From Plumapathes pennacea (lineage: Eukaryota; Cnidaria; Anthozoa; Antipatharia; Myriopathidae), in contig OZ038471.1 in assembly GCA_964036295.1 (NCBI GenBank), forward strand, positions 6,260,001-6,324,000: DNA of 64,000 nt, in the 5' to 3' direction. Each line of letters opens with the position of its first letter. Position 1 is the first letter of the stretch. Positions 24,284-35,094 of the stretch are shown here, piece after piece. The translations under genes were made by a program, and so were the position numbers. Below the pieces are notes generated by a model, which saw nothing but the letters and a program-made list of their open reading frames with translations, was not told where the DNA came from and made no database searches.

Positions 24284-25186
24284 TAATGAAATCATTGAAA
24301 GCAGCAAGGCAGTTGTAAGCTTGTGAATTATAGTACTTTTGCTGGCCGGGTAGGTATTAGAACTGTATGGCTCATTATGTCACATTTTAAAATTATGCAT
24401 GAGGCAGTTCGCAAAATGCATCCGTTTCGGTGGGCCTTTACTTTTGCTGAACCACATATTCGAATTAGTCTTCAAAAACCCTCCATTTACAAAGGGGCAG
24501 AGGGTGATTGAAATGGCAAAATTTCGAATTATATCCAAAACACTGCAGCAATCATTTAGAACTCTCAGCTGTAACAACATGTCCCAAGCCGACAAAGAAA
24601 AAAAGTCTATCTCTGACTTTATTATCCAGTTATCATGCACATGCTTCTTCAGCCTGGGCTGCATACATGCATGTAGAAAACTATGCCTTTCTTATTGGCT
24701 GAGTTTTCAAGTTAACTAAATTTATAAAGTGAAATGTGATTACAGTTGTTGACTAGTGTCCTTCGCAGCTGTTTCTTTTGTCCTCACGAACTCCTGACTG
24801 TGGGAATGAAATGTTACGCTCAGGTAAAAAGCAGGCGTTTCTCTTGGGAGTTCATGACAAAAAAGGAAATGCTGCGAAGGAGACTACTTGTTGATATGTA
24901 CTTGTGGTTTTGGTCATGTGCATTCACTTTCGAATGTGTACAGTTTTAAGGCAAAAGTTAAGCAAAGCTTGTCAAACAACCAAGAATTTACCAAAACCTC
25001 TGTGATATGGTTCTGAAATGCAACAGATCAACTGGCAATTCATTTTGCAACAACTACAACAACTTATTGTTTTGAACTGCATTGTTACGACAGACCTTGG
25101 TTTTATGCTACCTTGATCATGCCCAGATTTGGAAAACCACAACTGCTCTATTTGGAAACCCATTGTTGACAACAGAGTTAGGTAAG
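24284..25186. repeat. 0.9-kb dispersed repeat, copy 2
   Basis: Matches 10826-11726 in the same orientation, from AGCAGCAAGGCAG to CCATTGTTGACAACAGAG. It follows directly on the reverse-transcriptase remnant, but copy 1 does not, so the two are probably independent. Confidence 0.7.
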
Positions 25187-25840
25187 GATCAGGTACAGAG
25201 CTAGAATCGTAAAAGGCAATTTTGACAAATACCAGATTCAGATTCCATGAACGAGATCAAACCAATAAACACGGGGATCGGAGGTGTCACGATCAAACAA
25301 TCACAACCCACGAATCTACTGGAAGTGCAGAACATGAACGACCAACCGAGCTTCAGTGAGAACATACGCGGTGTATGCAAAAATGCCGGTGGCATGGTTG
25401 GTAGGAGTGTCAAAACTATATCCGTACAAGTTAGCCATCCTACCACACATGACATACTGCCTATAGAACTGCCTACAGCGCTAGAACGAAACGACACGTG
25501 TTTACTACAACTACTACTACATCACAACACTGAAATGACACCAATAAGTCAATAAAAACGGCCATTAGCCTCGTCAAAACATACCTGATAAAATCACGTA
25601 GAACTTCAGGGTTAATCCTTCAGTAAGACCTTCTCTTGCTCACATGCTGCACGTCAGTAAACCATCGTTTTCCTGTATATTCGTAGCTATTCGTATTAGC
25701 TGTGTTCAAAATCGCCAGGCACAATGCTCAACTTTGCTTGTCGCCAGGCACGCGGGCTCAAAGAGGATTCCGGGTCCCAGGGCCTTCCGCGTGAGCCCGA
25801 AAAATGACGTCATTTGTCGGTGTTTCTGACGACCTAATAC

Positions 25841-25861
25841 AATAATGATAATAACAATAAC

Positions 25862-25934
<73 letters not shown>
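25841..25934 (+). repeat. (TAA)n microsatellite
   Basis: About 90 bp of AAT/TAA triplets with a few ATAACA interruptions at the left edge. Confidence 0.95.
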
Positions 25935-25944
25935 TAATAAAAAT

Positions 25945-26106
25945 TTTCGACCCTATTTCAGACTAAATATTAAAATCTACCCTATTCTAGACCAAAAGCT
26001 CAAAATCGAAACGCTATTTCAGATTAAATGCTGAAAATGATACCCTTTGGGGCAACAATACCTATATGGCTTATATGGTGATTCCCCCCCCCCCCCCCCC
26101 CCCCCC
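25945..26106. repeat. Poly-C-tailed dispersed repeat, second copy
   Basis: Repeated CCTATTTCAGA and CAAAATC words, then TACCCTTTGGGGCA, GGCTTATATGG and a run of about 23 C, in the same order as at 9600-9786. Confidence 0.7.
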
Positions 26107-26144
26107 ACGAGGCTGCATTCCAAACACAATACAGCCAAGGTTAA

Positions 26145-26338
26145 TTGTTTATCCGTTAACTCTCCCCTCTCAGTCTAAACATTTCCCTTTCTCCAGATGA
26201 GTTGGGAGAATTTAAACGGAGACCTGCTGAACAAAGGGTACACTGTTTCAACCTGAGGTATCATTTACGAGTAAGCGTATTTTGAACCCGATGTCGTTTG
26301 AGTTAGATACATTTCCTTCGGGCACTCAAGGAGTCAAT
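26145..26338 (+). promoter_or_regulatory. Promoter / 5' UTR module, copy 1 (multidomain secreted gene)
   Basis: The block runs from TTAATTGTTTATCC through CTCCCCTCTCAGTC and TTGGGAGAATTTAAACGG to TTTCCTTCGGGCACTCAAGG just before the ATG. It is clearly homologous to 34931-35094 and, in its first two thirds, to 27249-27395. The conserved GGGAGAATTTAA may stand in for a TATA box. The transcription start is not known. Confidence 0.6.
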
Positions 26339-29300
26339 ATGGGGAAGAGATCCAGCCGCCTTCCGCTAGTCTTCATTTTTCTATACCTTGCATGGCTGCC
26401 GACATGCACGCCGTACAACGGTAAGCAATATTTCAGTTGATTCAATCCTTCTTTTTATATTTTCACGTGAAAAACCTGAGACAAGAGTGAAGCCACCACA
26501 TGCGATGCGAGCATAAATCTGGAGGATTCTTTGTATGCGGCAGAGCCTATTCTCGTAACGTTGTTATCTCAAACGTTGAGCTGTACAGTGGAAACTTGGA
26601 AAGACTCACAGCTTTTGGAGTAAAAATTGTCACGCTGCCAGCATTTTTCGTTCAAAGTGTGACGTCAACGGATTTTAATCACAGAGACTCGCAACGCAGT
26701 CCGATCGATCACGAATCTTGGGTCGTGCAAATCAAAACACTTTTCGGTGTATTCTTGTTTTGCTAGAGCTATTTGTAACTATTGAAACCATCTCTCCGAA
26801 CGCCATAAAGGTATGTGCCGCTCCAAAACGGTGAGCAACAACAACAACCTTTTATTTATCCCTTTATTTTGAGTATCGTTTGCAGCATTTTAGTCTGAAA
26901 CGGGGTATCGATTTTGACTTTTTGGTCTGAAATAGGGTGCAAACTTTGGTATAGGCTCGAAGATCGCATATTTACTCCTGGCGGAAGGCCAGGAGTCCCA
27001 AAATACAGCGATTTTTGTCGTATCAAGAATCTGCTCGGCTCTGATTGGTTTACGCGTGTTCGTGGTTACCATTGTTCCCCGCCCAAATTATGAGAAGAAC
27101 CGGCCCTTCCCTGCTGCTACTCGACTATAGACAAAGAAATAACTTTCTTTGTTGACTATTTCGCCAGTAATGTAAAATTTGCAGGCAATCCGAGCAGATG
27201 TGTTTTTTCTGCGGAGCTACCGTGTTACTGTTTGGAGTATCACCCAATGTTTGTCTGTTAATTCTCCCCTGTCAGTTCCAGATAAGTTGGGAGAATTTAA
27301 ACGGAAACCTCTGCTGATCGGGCTTTGATCACGAGAGAAGTGTGCATTTCATCTGATGACCTTTTAAAGTCAGGTATACAATTTCTTTTGGAGAGGCGAG
27401 CGAGTTCTTCTCTTGGCCGCGGATCTTCTATAGACTGCCAATGGAATGAATCTAAAGGGAAAGCTGCGGCTGTAATGATATAGCGGTCTTCTCCACATGG
27501 AACACACGGGGAGTTTTACATCGGCCATGTGCGAGCTTCCGCTTGAGATTGTTTTTAACCCATTCGCTCCTGAGCTCAAAGTAAAAATTCTCTCAACTAT
27601 TCAAGAAAAAAATGCACGAGTGACAAAGTGAGAACTGACAAGCCAATCAGCTTATATCCGAGTGAACTGTTAAGTGGCAAAATCTCCATACTGAAGGAGA
27701 CATTTGATCACTCGTCTCAAGTACGGCTCAAATCGAATCGCATAAACCTTTGCTGCTTGCTAAGTGGCATTTCATTTCTTCCAGCAAATTATCACTTGGT
27801 TGGATGTTTCGTCGACAAGCCTCAGAGGGCTGTTCCTTACAGTGGAAAGACGTTCAGTGGGCCCGGTGCTATCGATAAATGTGCTGAAATCGCTGCCAGA
27901 AATGGACACCGCGCGTTTGGAGTACAATATGGCGGACAGTGTTTCACCGGCCCACGAGCTCACGAGACGTACAAAGTGTATGGTAAAGCATCTGACAACG
28001 AGTGCAAAAACGGTCTCGGGGGTACCTGGAGAAATAACGTTTATCTTCTTAGTAAGTTGCCTTATATTCATTCCAATCGCTTTAATTTTTACCCACTAAC
28101 AGGTAGTGCCATATTTGCTTGGTTATAGGTTCCCGAATCAGCCGAACGAGGGGGAGGGGATTTTTAATTTTAATCCGAGGAGTTCAAACCCTTATTACCC
28201 TTTAATATACCATTCTGGGGTCGACATATCCCTAGTGACCCTTTTATACAGCTCTAGTAAAAATGTGCGGTTTTTTTTTTATGCCTGTCAACAGGAAGAC
28301 GTGTAGAAAAACCGCACGCAACTGACTTATGTGATGTAAGCAAAGATCTCAATGAGGGACGACTTTTAGAACCCCTATAAAATGCCAATACAATTTTCCT
28401 TTTTATGGACTCTTTAAAACACCAGAAAGCTTTGTTTTTCTTTACCCTTTCTTATACTGAAGGGACCCCGAAGCCTTCCTACACAACCGATCATAGGGAG
28501 TGCCCCCTCCCCGGGCTCGCTAGGCGGTTCATTATCTGTTACGGCTTATTGACTCACACAACACTTTTCTGTTTGCTAAAATATCGTTTCATTCCTCCCA
28601 GCAAATTATCGTTCGGTTGGATGTTTCGTCGACAAGCCTCAAAGGGCTGTTCCTTTCAGTGAAAAGACGTTCAGTGGGCCCAGTGCTATTGATGAATGTG
28701 CCGCTATCGCTGTTAGAAATGGATACCGCGCGTTTGGAGTACAAGCGGGCGGACAGTGTTTCACCGGTCCACGAGCTCACGAAACGTACATGATGTATGG
28801 CAAAGCATCTGACAACGAGTGCAAAAACGGTCTCGGAGGTGGCTGGAGAAATGACGTTTATCTCCTTAGTAAGTATGTTGGATTCTCTAAATCAGCTGAA
28901 AGTTTGGAGTTGTTAAACAGTTTAAAAATTCCGTATTCTGCGGCCCATGGGTACCAGGAACGCAATCTTGGACGACGTCATCTACTCCCCGCCTAGCCTT
29001 TTGGGCCAGAAAATGGCCCATAATTGTCTTATCTGAAGAAAATGCAACAGGCATCTCAATACCGACAACAGAAACACAAGGGGTGGGAGAATGGGTTCCA
29101 ATCGCCTCCTTCTCCCCCCCCCCCCCCCCATCCCTGAGAATGAAACACTCTTTCACGCGTCTGGACCTGTTTGGGCGCATTCACACGACACTTTGCTGCT
29201 TGCCAATAGAACATTTCATTTCTTCCAGCAAATTATCACTTGGTTGGATGTTTCGTTGACAAGCCTCAGAGGGCTATTCCTTTTAGTGGAAAGACGTTTA

Positions 29301-32300
29301 GTGGACCCAGTGCTATCGATGAATGTGCCGCTATTGCTGTCAAAAATGGACACCGCGCGTTTGGAGTACAAGCGGGCGGACAGTGTTTCACCGGTCCACG
29401 AGCTCACGAGACGTACATGGTGTATGGCAAAGCATCTGACAACGAGTGCAAAAACGGTCTCGGAGGTGGCTGGAGAAATGACGTTTATCTCCTTAGTAAG
29501 TATGTTGGATTCTCTAAATCAGCTGAAAGTTTGGAGTTGTTAAACAGTTTAAAAATTCCGTATTCTGCGGCCCATAAACCGTAAAAAATTCACTAAGTCA
29601 CGGCTGCTGTATTTTTTGTCACGGTTTCGACGCTAGGAAGAACAAGGTAACTACAATTGCGCAGCAATAAGCTGCAGTTGTTTCAGCATTTGCCCCGGCA
29701 TTTTCCATGCACCTTTAGCAAAACTTAACGAGTGAGGTGTAACCTTGTGCGCTTTGCGGGCTGCGGAATACGGCAATCCACGTTTTAGTCGGTAAAACTG
29801 TAATCAGCTTTTCCAGCTGGGCTGTTTATATTATTATACGAAATCTAACCTAAAGTATTTATTAAAATACATTTTTATAAGAATTAAGTAAAAATTTTCT
29901 CCCACTCTTGGAAGGAAAAAAAACGTGTAAGAACAACCGGACGGGCTCGAAAATTTTTGCAAGCGTGAGCTCTTTGGAAAACTCTTGAACCCTCGATACA
30001 CGGCAGAACGTAGACATTGACGTATTAATTATAGATCCGTTACAGCTTCCCCTGTAATTGACCAATCATATTGAATGTACTATCGGCTCTCTATATTCTA
30101 CAGTGGATGGCTGCAGATACCACAAGCTTCTAAACGAGTTCAACAGAGGTTGGAAAAATACGGATCGAAATCAAGTCGGCTGCGACAATAACTTACAGCC
30201 GGGCTGGTACCGCTTCTCAGAACAGATAGGAATACAAATGCCTAACAATTGTGTACCTGAGAAGCGCTGTGGTACAGACAGACCTGGTTGGTTAAATGGT
30301 AATCATCCCACCACGACGGAAGGTGTTGTGACGCGTCAAGTCTGCTATACCTCGGGGAAAGATTGCTGCAAGTTTAAGAACGACATAGATATCCAGAACT
30401 GTGGAGATTTCTTTGTGTATCTGCTCAGAAAACCACCAGCCTGTAATCTTCGATACTGTAGCAATGAAGGTGAGAGGTCTTGTCATATCCAGCGGTTTAC
30501 TCCAATATTCTTTATGCGTTTCTCTCTTTTTTTTTTTTTTTTTTTTTTAATGTGTAGAGCGGTTTTCGGATGATGTCGGAAGTAATCTTGCGATTGCTTC
30601 GTATTGTAATAGGATCGATTCGACAGCAGTACGGAGATTGCATCGACGCGCGGTTTAAAATCACTTACATCTCGTTCTCGATCAATAGATTGAGGACACT
30701 GGTCAATGTCCTCTGCCTGGCTCGCATTTAGTCTCGCCCCATTTATCCAACTTCCAGCTGGTGTGGACGGGCTCCATGTCGTCCCTTGTGGGGGCGACTT
30801 GAAGACTTATTATACTGGGAGGCTCCGTCCACGCTTCAAAATACTATTTTGGGAACGAAATAGTGACCCTTTTATAAACCTCTAGTAGAAATTTTCTGGA
30901 CCTTCAAATAACTCGAGAAATAAATCACAAAAATATAGGCCACTTTCACAGTCATGCGCAGTTCACGAGGCTGAGATTTTGATTTTTTGACTAATAACAA
31001 AACTTTGCGGGCACAGTAGAAAGCTGCTTCTTTGGCCATAATGAAATTTTCTAGAAACAAAACCAAGCTCAACAGAGATTTACTTGGCCTGACACTCGTT
31101 TATATGGCCAGTGAAAAGCACTATTTGCCACTGTACACGATTGTGGAAGTGACTTATTTAACAAAAGACCTGACTTACCTTCACAGATTGTGTCGTTTTT
31201 AGCTTCGAGCACGGAGTCTCTGATTGGACCAAAACAGGATTAGCCTTTTACAATCAGCCCACTTTCGGAGACAATCCCACGGCGCGAAATCGAGGTCAAC
31301 CGGCCAATCAAGTTAAAGAATGGTGGATTGGGACCTACGAGAACAGGCCCAGTCGTCACGCACCAGCAGGGCTAATCCAAGGTGACACGCCTACGGGTAC
31401 AATGACGTCACCAGAGTTCACAATCAGAGGGAAAACCTTGTCGTTCCTGATTGGTGGAGGCTGCAACATTAAGGTTGTCTATGTGGAACTTTTGGTGGGC
31501 GGTGTGTCCATTTCCAAGGAAACAGGTTCGTGTCACGAGACCATGGTAAAGAGACAGTGGGACGTGTCGGCCTACACTGGCAAGAAAGCGCGAATCCGAT
31601 TGGTTGATGCTGGCAGTGGGGGCTGGGAACACATCAACTTCGATCACCTGGTGCAAGGTTTTTGTGAGAATAATCTGCAGTGTGAGTGTTTTTGTATTTC
31701 CAATTTGTTTGTATGTTGTGCCACAAGTGAGATCCTTCTGCTGTTTTTTTCTCATAGACATGTGCGCCTAACTCTTTCACTCCCAAGTCTGATAAACTTC
31801 AATTTTCTCCTTTAGCTTTCTTACCAGAGATATATCATACAGTATGGAGAACTTGCTTGCTCAGTTGAAAGCTGATTAAACTTTAAGTTCTTACTTACTA
31901 CATCTTATACAATTTCTTCTTAAAGACTGGGAGAATCTACATTTCAGTCTTGAACGGGTAAATAGTGGACCATGCCGAAATTTAGGACATATTAGTACCA
32001 AGGCTTGCTAGTCCTGGGGTGTTTGTGAAGTTTAAGAAATGGGAGACAATGTTTGTTGCTATCAGAAGACACCGTGGAAATATGTTCTTGACGTCACTTC
32101 CGTTGGTCAACGTTAGTCGTCATTCGCTATGTAACTCGAGGTAACAGTTCAAGCGCGAGTCCCGTATAATCTTTAACAATAAAGTAGTCAACAAAGACAT
32201 GACTTATCTCCACAGATTGCACCGTATTTACCTTTGAGCACGGCATCTCCGATTGGTCCAAAACCGGTACAGCCTTCAACACGCAACCCACATTCCTTGA

Positions 32301-33819
32301 CAACCCGACAGCACGTAATCGAGGTCAGCCGGCCAATCAAGTTGGAGAATGGTGGATCGGAACCTACGAGAACAGGCCCAGTCGCCAAGCAACACCAGGG
32401 CTGATCCAAGGCGACGCGCCCAAAGGCACACTGAAGTCACCAAAGTTCCAAATAAGGGGAAACACCTTGTCGTTCCTGATTGGTGGAGGCTGTAACATAA
32501 ACGCTGCTTATGCTGAACTCTTGGTTGGTGGTGAGTCAGTATCCAAGGAAACAGGTTCGTGCAGCGAGACCATGAAAACGAAGGTATGGGACGTGTCGGG
32601 GTATACTGGCAAGAATGCGCGAATCCGATTAGCTGATGTTGGTAGACGGGGCTGGGAACACATCAACTTCGACCACCTGGTGGATAGTTTCTGTGAAGAA
32701 TATTGGCAGAGTAAGTTTCTTTAAAACCTTGTAGAGTTGATGTAATCTGACATCGGAAATCCATAACTTCACATCATTTTGTACAAGAACTTTATTGCTA
32801 GTAATACTAAATATTTACGACCTCGACAGTCACATTTCATGCCAAACAAAGCGCCCGTAAGATATATCTGATATGTAAGTATTTGTATAAAATTCATTGT
32901 CGCATGCCGTTAACAGTACTCAGTACAAATTTCGAGAACAATCCTTTGTTCGCTAAAAGAGGTATCCACTGTCCACCTTATAGAAGTGTCTGATCTAAGA
33001 GAGTTTAGGTACAAAATACTTCCGTCGACTTGCATGAAAATTTGAACATGTTCAAATTCGATGCAATGAGTCCGTGCAAGTGGATGGCCAAACAAAACGC
33101 AGGTCGGCGCAACTTTGAAAACGTGCGTCAACTCTCTTCGACTTGCATCTCGTTTGGCCAGGGCTTTTTAAAGAAATGTATAATCAGTTGGCTTGCCGAG
33201 GGTGACTCTGGGAGAAGGCCCACCTTAGTACCCAGCACAACTTTTCTTTTCACAAAAAACTAACCTTAGAAATACACAGTAACATTTAACAATGGATAAA
33301 CAACAACAATGATTCATCCCTACAGGTTGCGTCATATTTACCTTCGAGCACGGGCTCTCTGATTGGACCAAAACAGGCACAGCCTTTAACACGCAACCCA
33401 CTTACGGAGACAACCCGACAGCGCGTAATCGAGGTCAGCCGGCCAATCAAGTTGGGGACTGGTGGATCGGGACCTACGAGAATAGGCCCAGTCGCCATGC
33501 AACAGCAGGGCTGATTCAAGGCGACGCGCCCACAGGCACATTGACGTCACCAGAGTTCACGATCAGAGGGAAAACCTTGTCGTTCCTGATTGGTGGAGGC
33601 TGCAACATTAACGTTGTTTACGCGGAACTCTTGGTGGATGATGTATCGGTTGCCAAGGAAACGGGTTCCTGTCACGAGACCATGGTGAAGAGGCAGTGGG
33701 ACGTGTCGGCTTTCACTGGGAGGACAGCGCGAATCCGATTGGTCGATGAAGGCAGCCGTACCTGGGATCACATCAACTTCGATCAACTGGTAGACAGCTT
33801 TTGTGAGGACAATTCTTAA
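26339..33819 (+). CDS. Secreted multidomain protein: signal, 3 WSC-like, D8C, 3 FEHG modules; 910 aa
   Basis: Exons: 26339-26420, 27785-28051, 28602-28868, 29229-29495, 30104-30469, 31187-31681, 32216-32710, 33326-33819. Every intron is phase 1 and GT-AG. Exon 1 encodes a signal peptide (LPLVFIFLYLAWLP). Exons 2-4 each encode an 89-residue WSC-like module (VGCFVDKPQRA, GGQCFTGP, NECKNGLGG). Exon 5 is a D8C domain (GWYRF, CGTDRPGWL, CGDFFVYLL), as in uromodulin, GP2 and OIT3. Exons 6-8 each encode about 165 residues of a module with FEHG-SDW, ARNRGQPANQV, WWIGTYENRPS, SFLIGGGC and HINFD, which I know as a jelly-roll-like unit of invertebrate extracellular proteins. No transmembrane or GPI segment follows, so the product is probably secreted. 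Domain names are from memory; the overall gene has no name I recognise. Confidence 0.85.
27249..27395 (+). promoter_or_regulatory. Promoter-module relic in intron 1
   Basis: TTAATTCTCCCCTGTCAGTTC, TTGGGAGAATTTAAACGG and the GATCACGAGAGAAG region match the two promoter modules, but the match fades before the position of an ATG and no signal-peptide exon follows. It may be the trace of a lost tandem gene or an alternative promoter. Confidence 0.55.
27556..27720. mobile_element. TTAA-type MITE copy, diverged, just upstream of exon 2
   Basis: Begins TTAACCCATTCGCTCCTGAG and ends near TTTGATCACTCGTCTCAAG. Ends only about 65 bp before the exon 2 acceptor. Confidence 0.55.
28869..28952 (+). repeat. 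Duplicated intron segment after exon 3 (identical at 29496-29579)
   Basis: About 80 bp from the donor site onward, including CTAAATCAGCTGAAAGTTTG and AAAATTCCGTATTCTGCGGC, is the same after exons 3 and 4 of the multidomain gene. This shows that the duplication copied exon plus flanking intron and is recent. Confidence 0.85.
30528..30600. repeat. Poly-T run and end of an AGAGCGG-type MITE
   Basis: A run of about 22 T (30528-30549) is followed by AGAGCGGTTTTCGGATGA (from about 30557), which matches the left end of the element at 40157-40471. The right end was not found, so the copy is truncated. Confidence 0.55.
31769..31964. mobile_element. TTAA-type MITE copy in intron 6
   Basis: Left end AACTCTTTCACTCCCAAG, internal CAATTTTCTCCTTTAGC and AGCTGATTAAAC; right end degenerated (CTTGAACGGGTA). 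Confidence 0.65.
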
Positions 33820-34930
33820 ATTGGACTCATCCGTCTTCGTTTTATTGGATTTTTGGCAATATTTTAGTTCGCTCGATTTTCTATTTTAATCAGCGGCACG
33901 TTTTGGCAGGTTTTGTTGTCATGCCTTTGTCAGCTTAAATTAGTTTTTCTTCTGTAATCAAATTTTTTTTTCTCGTAATCAAGTTTTACATCGCAACTTA
34001 TATTCTTGTGATGTTTTGTTCTTTCTATATTACTAAAAAAACAGTATCAGTAATTTGCATGCGTAGATATCTCTTTCTATGAGTCAAGGGCTCGGTGGAG
34101 TAAAAGGAGATCAACTTCAATTTTCTCCTTCAGTTTCTCACCAGAAATGTATCATACGGTATGGAGAACTTAGCCTTGATATTTTGCTCAGAAGAAGGAT
34201 GATTAAACTATTAATTCTCATTACACCACTCGTACATTTTATTTTCGAAAGGTTGGGAGAATTTGTATTTCTTTCTTGAGGGTAAAAATGTTCAATGTGA
34301 AAAGGGTGTCCGTATAATCCACTTAGTAAAAAGGGGCAATTACTGTGCATGTTGAAATACCCTATCATTTGGAATTGACATAGCCATAGAGCAATTCAGA
34401 AACTACAAGAAAACAAACCTCCATTCCGACAAAACGAATCCATTCCGAACAGCCCGACTAAAATAGGGCTGATTCAGACCTGCACGTTGAAGAACTTCTA
34501 TTGGAGTGGAATATTGCAGACTGTCCACTGATCGGAGTAGATTGGCATCCTTAACCTGAAATTTTCAAAAACCGTTAATTCCACAGCTCCACTGAAATTT
34601 AAAAATCTGTCTCTAGTCGCTCGGCTCGAGATGTGAGCCGAAAAATCCTGCATACTGATGACGTGTAGTTCTTCTGATTTGTTGTTACTCTGTTACTCTG
34701 TTTTTTGTTTTATTTTATTTTGGTTTTTGGTTTCTTTTTTCGAGGATAAACCCTTGATGGAGGGATCTTATAACGGGCTAAACCTGACAACTGTCAAGTA
34801 AAAGCAGCAGGCAATCCGATCCGACGTACAAACTTGCGGGAATGCTGCACTGTAAGCCAATCAGTTCCAAAACAAAACCACATCAGTCCAAACTCTAATC
34901 TTCCATTCTCCAATAGCGCAACGAAGAGTA
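33820..34930. other. Spacer between the two secreted-protein genes
   Basis: Holds the 3' UTR of the upstream gene, an eroded TTAA-type MITE (34106-34286) and otherwise nothing I can identify. No canonical AATAAA is obvious in the first 200 bp after the stop. Confidence 0.5.
34106..34286. mobile_element. TTAA-type MITE copy, left end lost
   Basis: Internal words GATCAACTTCAATTTTCTCC, GTATCATACGGTATGGAGAA and GGTTGGGAGAATTTG are all family markers; the terminal CCTTTCACTCCC is not present. Confidence 0.6.
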
Positions 34931-35094
34931 TGTTTGCCTGGAAATTCTCCCCACTCAGTCAGCTATTTCCCTGCAGTTTAGCTGGGAGAATTTAATGGTG
35001 TCCCTGCTGGTTGACCTTGATCACGGGATAAGGATATTTCAACCGATGACATTTGAGTCAGATACAATTTCCTTCGGACACTCAAGGAGTCAAG
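34931..35094 (+). promoter_or_regulatory. Promoter / 5' UTR module, copy 2 (DUF4773 gene)
   Basis: Shares with copy 1 the order ATTCTCCCC-CTCAGTC, GCTGGGAGAATTTAA, ACATTTGAGTCAGATAC and TTTCCTTCGGACACTCAAGG directly before an ATGGGGAAG start. Homology continues through the signal exon and into intron 1 (compare 26575-26680 with 35465-35570, both ending GTGYGACGTCAAC). Confidence 0.6.

Larger units (their letters stand above)
25187..26144. other. Gene-free stretch with microsatellite and poly-C repeat
   Basis: A 102-codon open frame (25247-25555) is present but has no motif, splice context or antisense evidence that I can support. The rest is a TAA microsatellite and a poly-C-tailed repeat, listed separately. 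Confidence 0.5.

Noticed and set aside
24323..24719. Open frames in both strands of the 0.9-kb repeat
   Set aside because: The other copy (10826-11726) does not preserve them, so they are chance frames.
25247..25555. 102-codon plus-strand frame
   Set aside because: No motif or splice context, and an antisense frame of similar length overlaps it; kept only as a remark.
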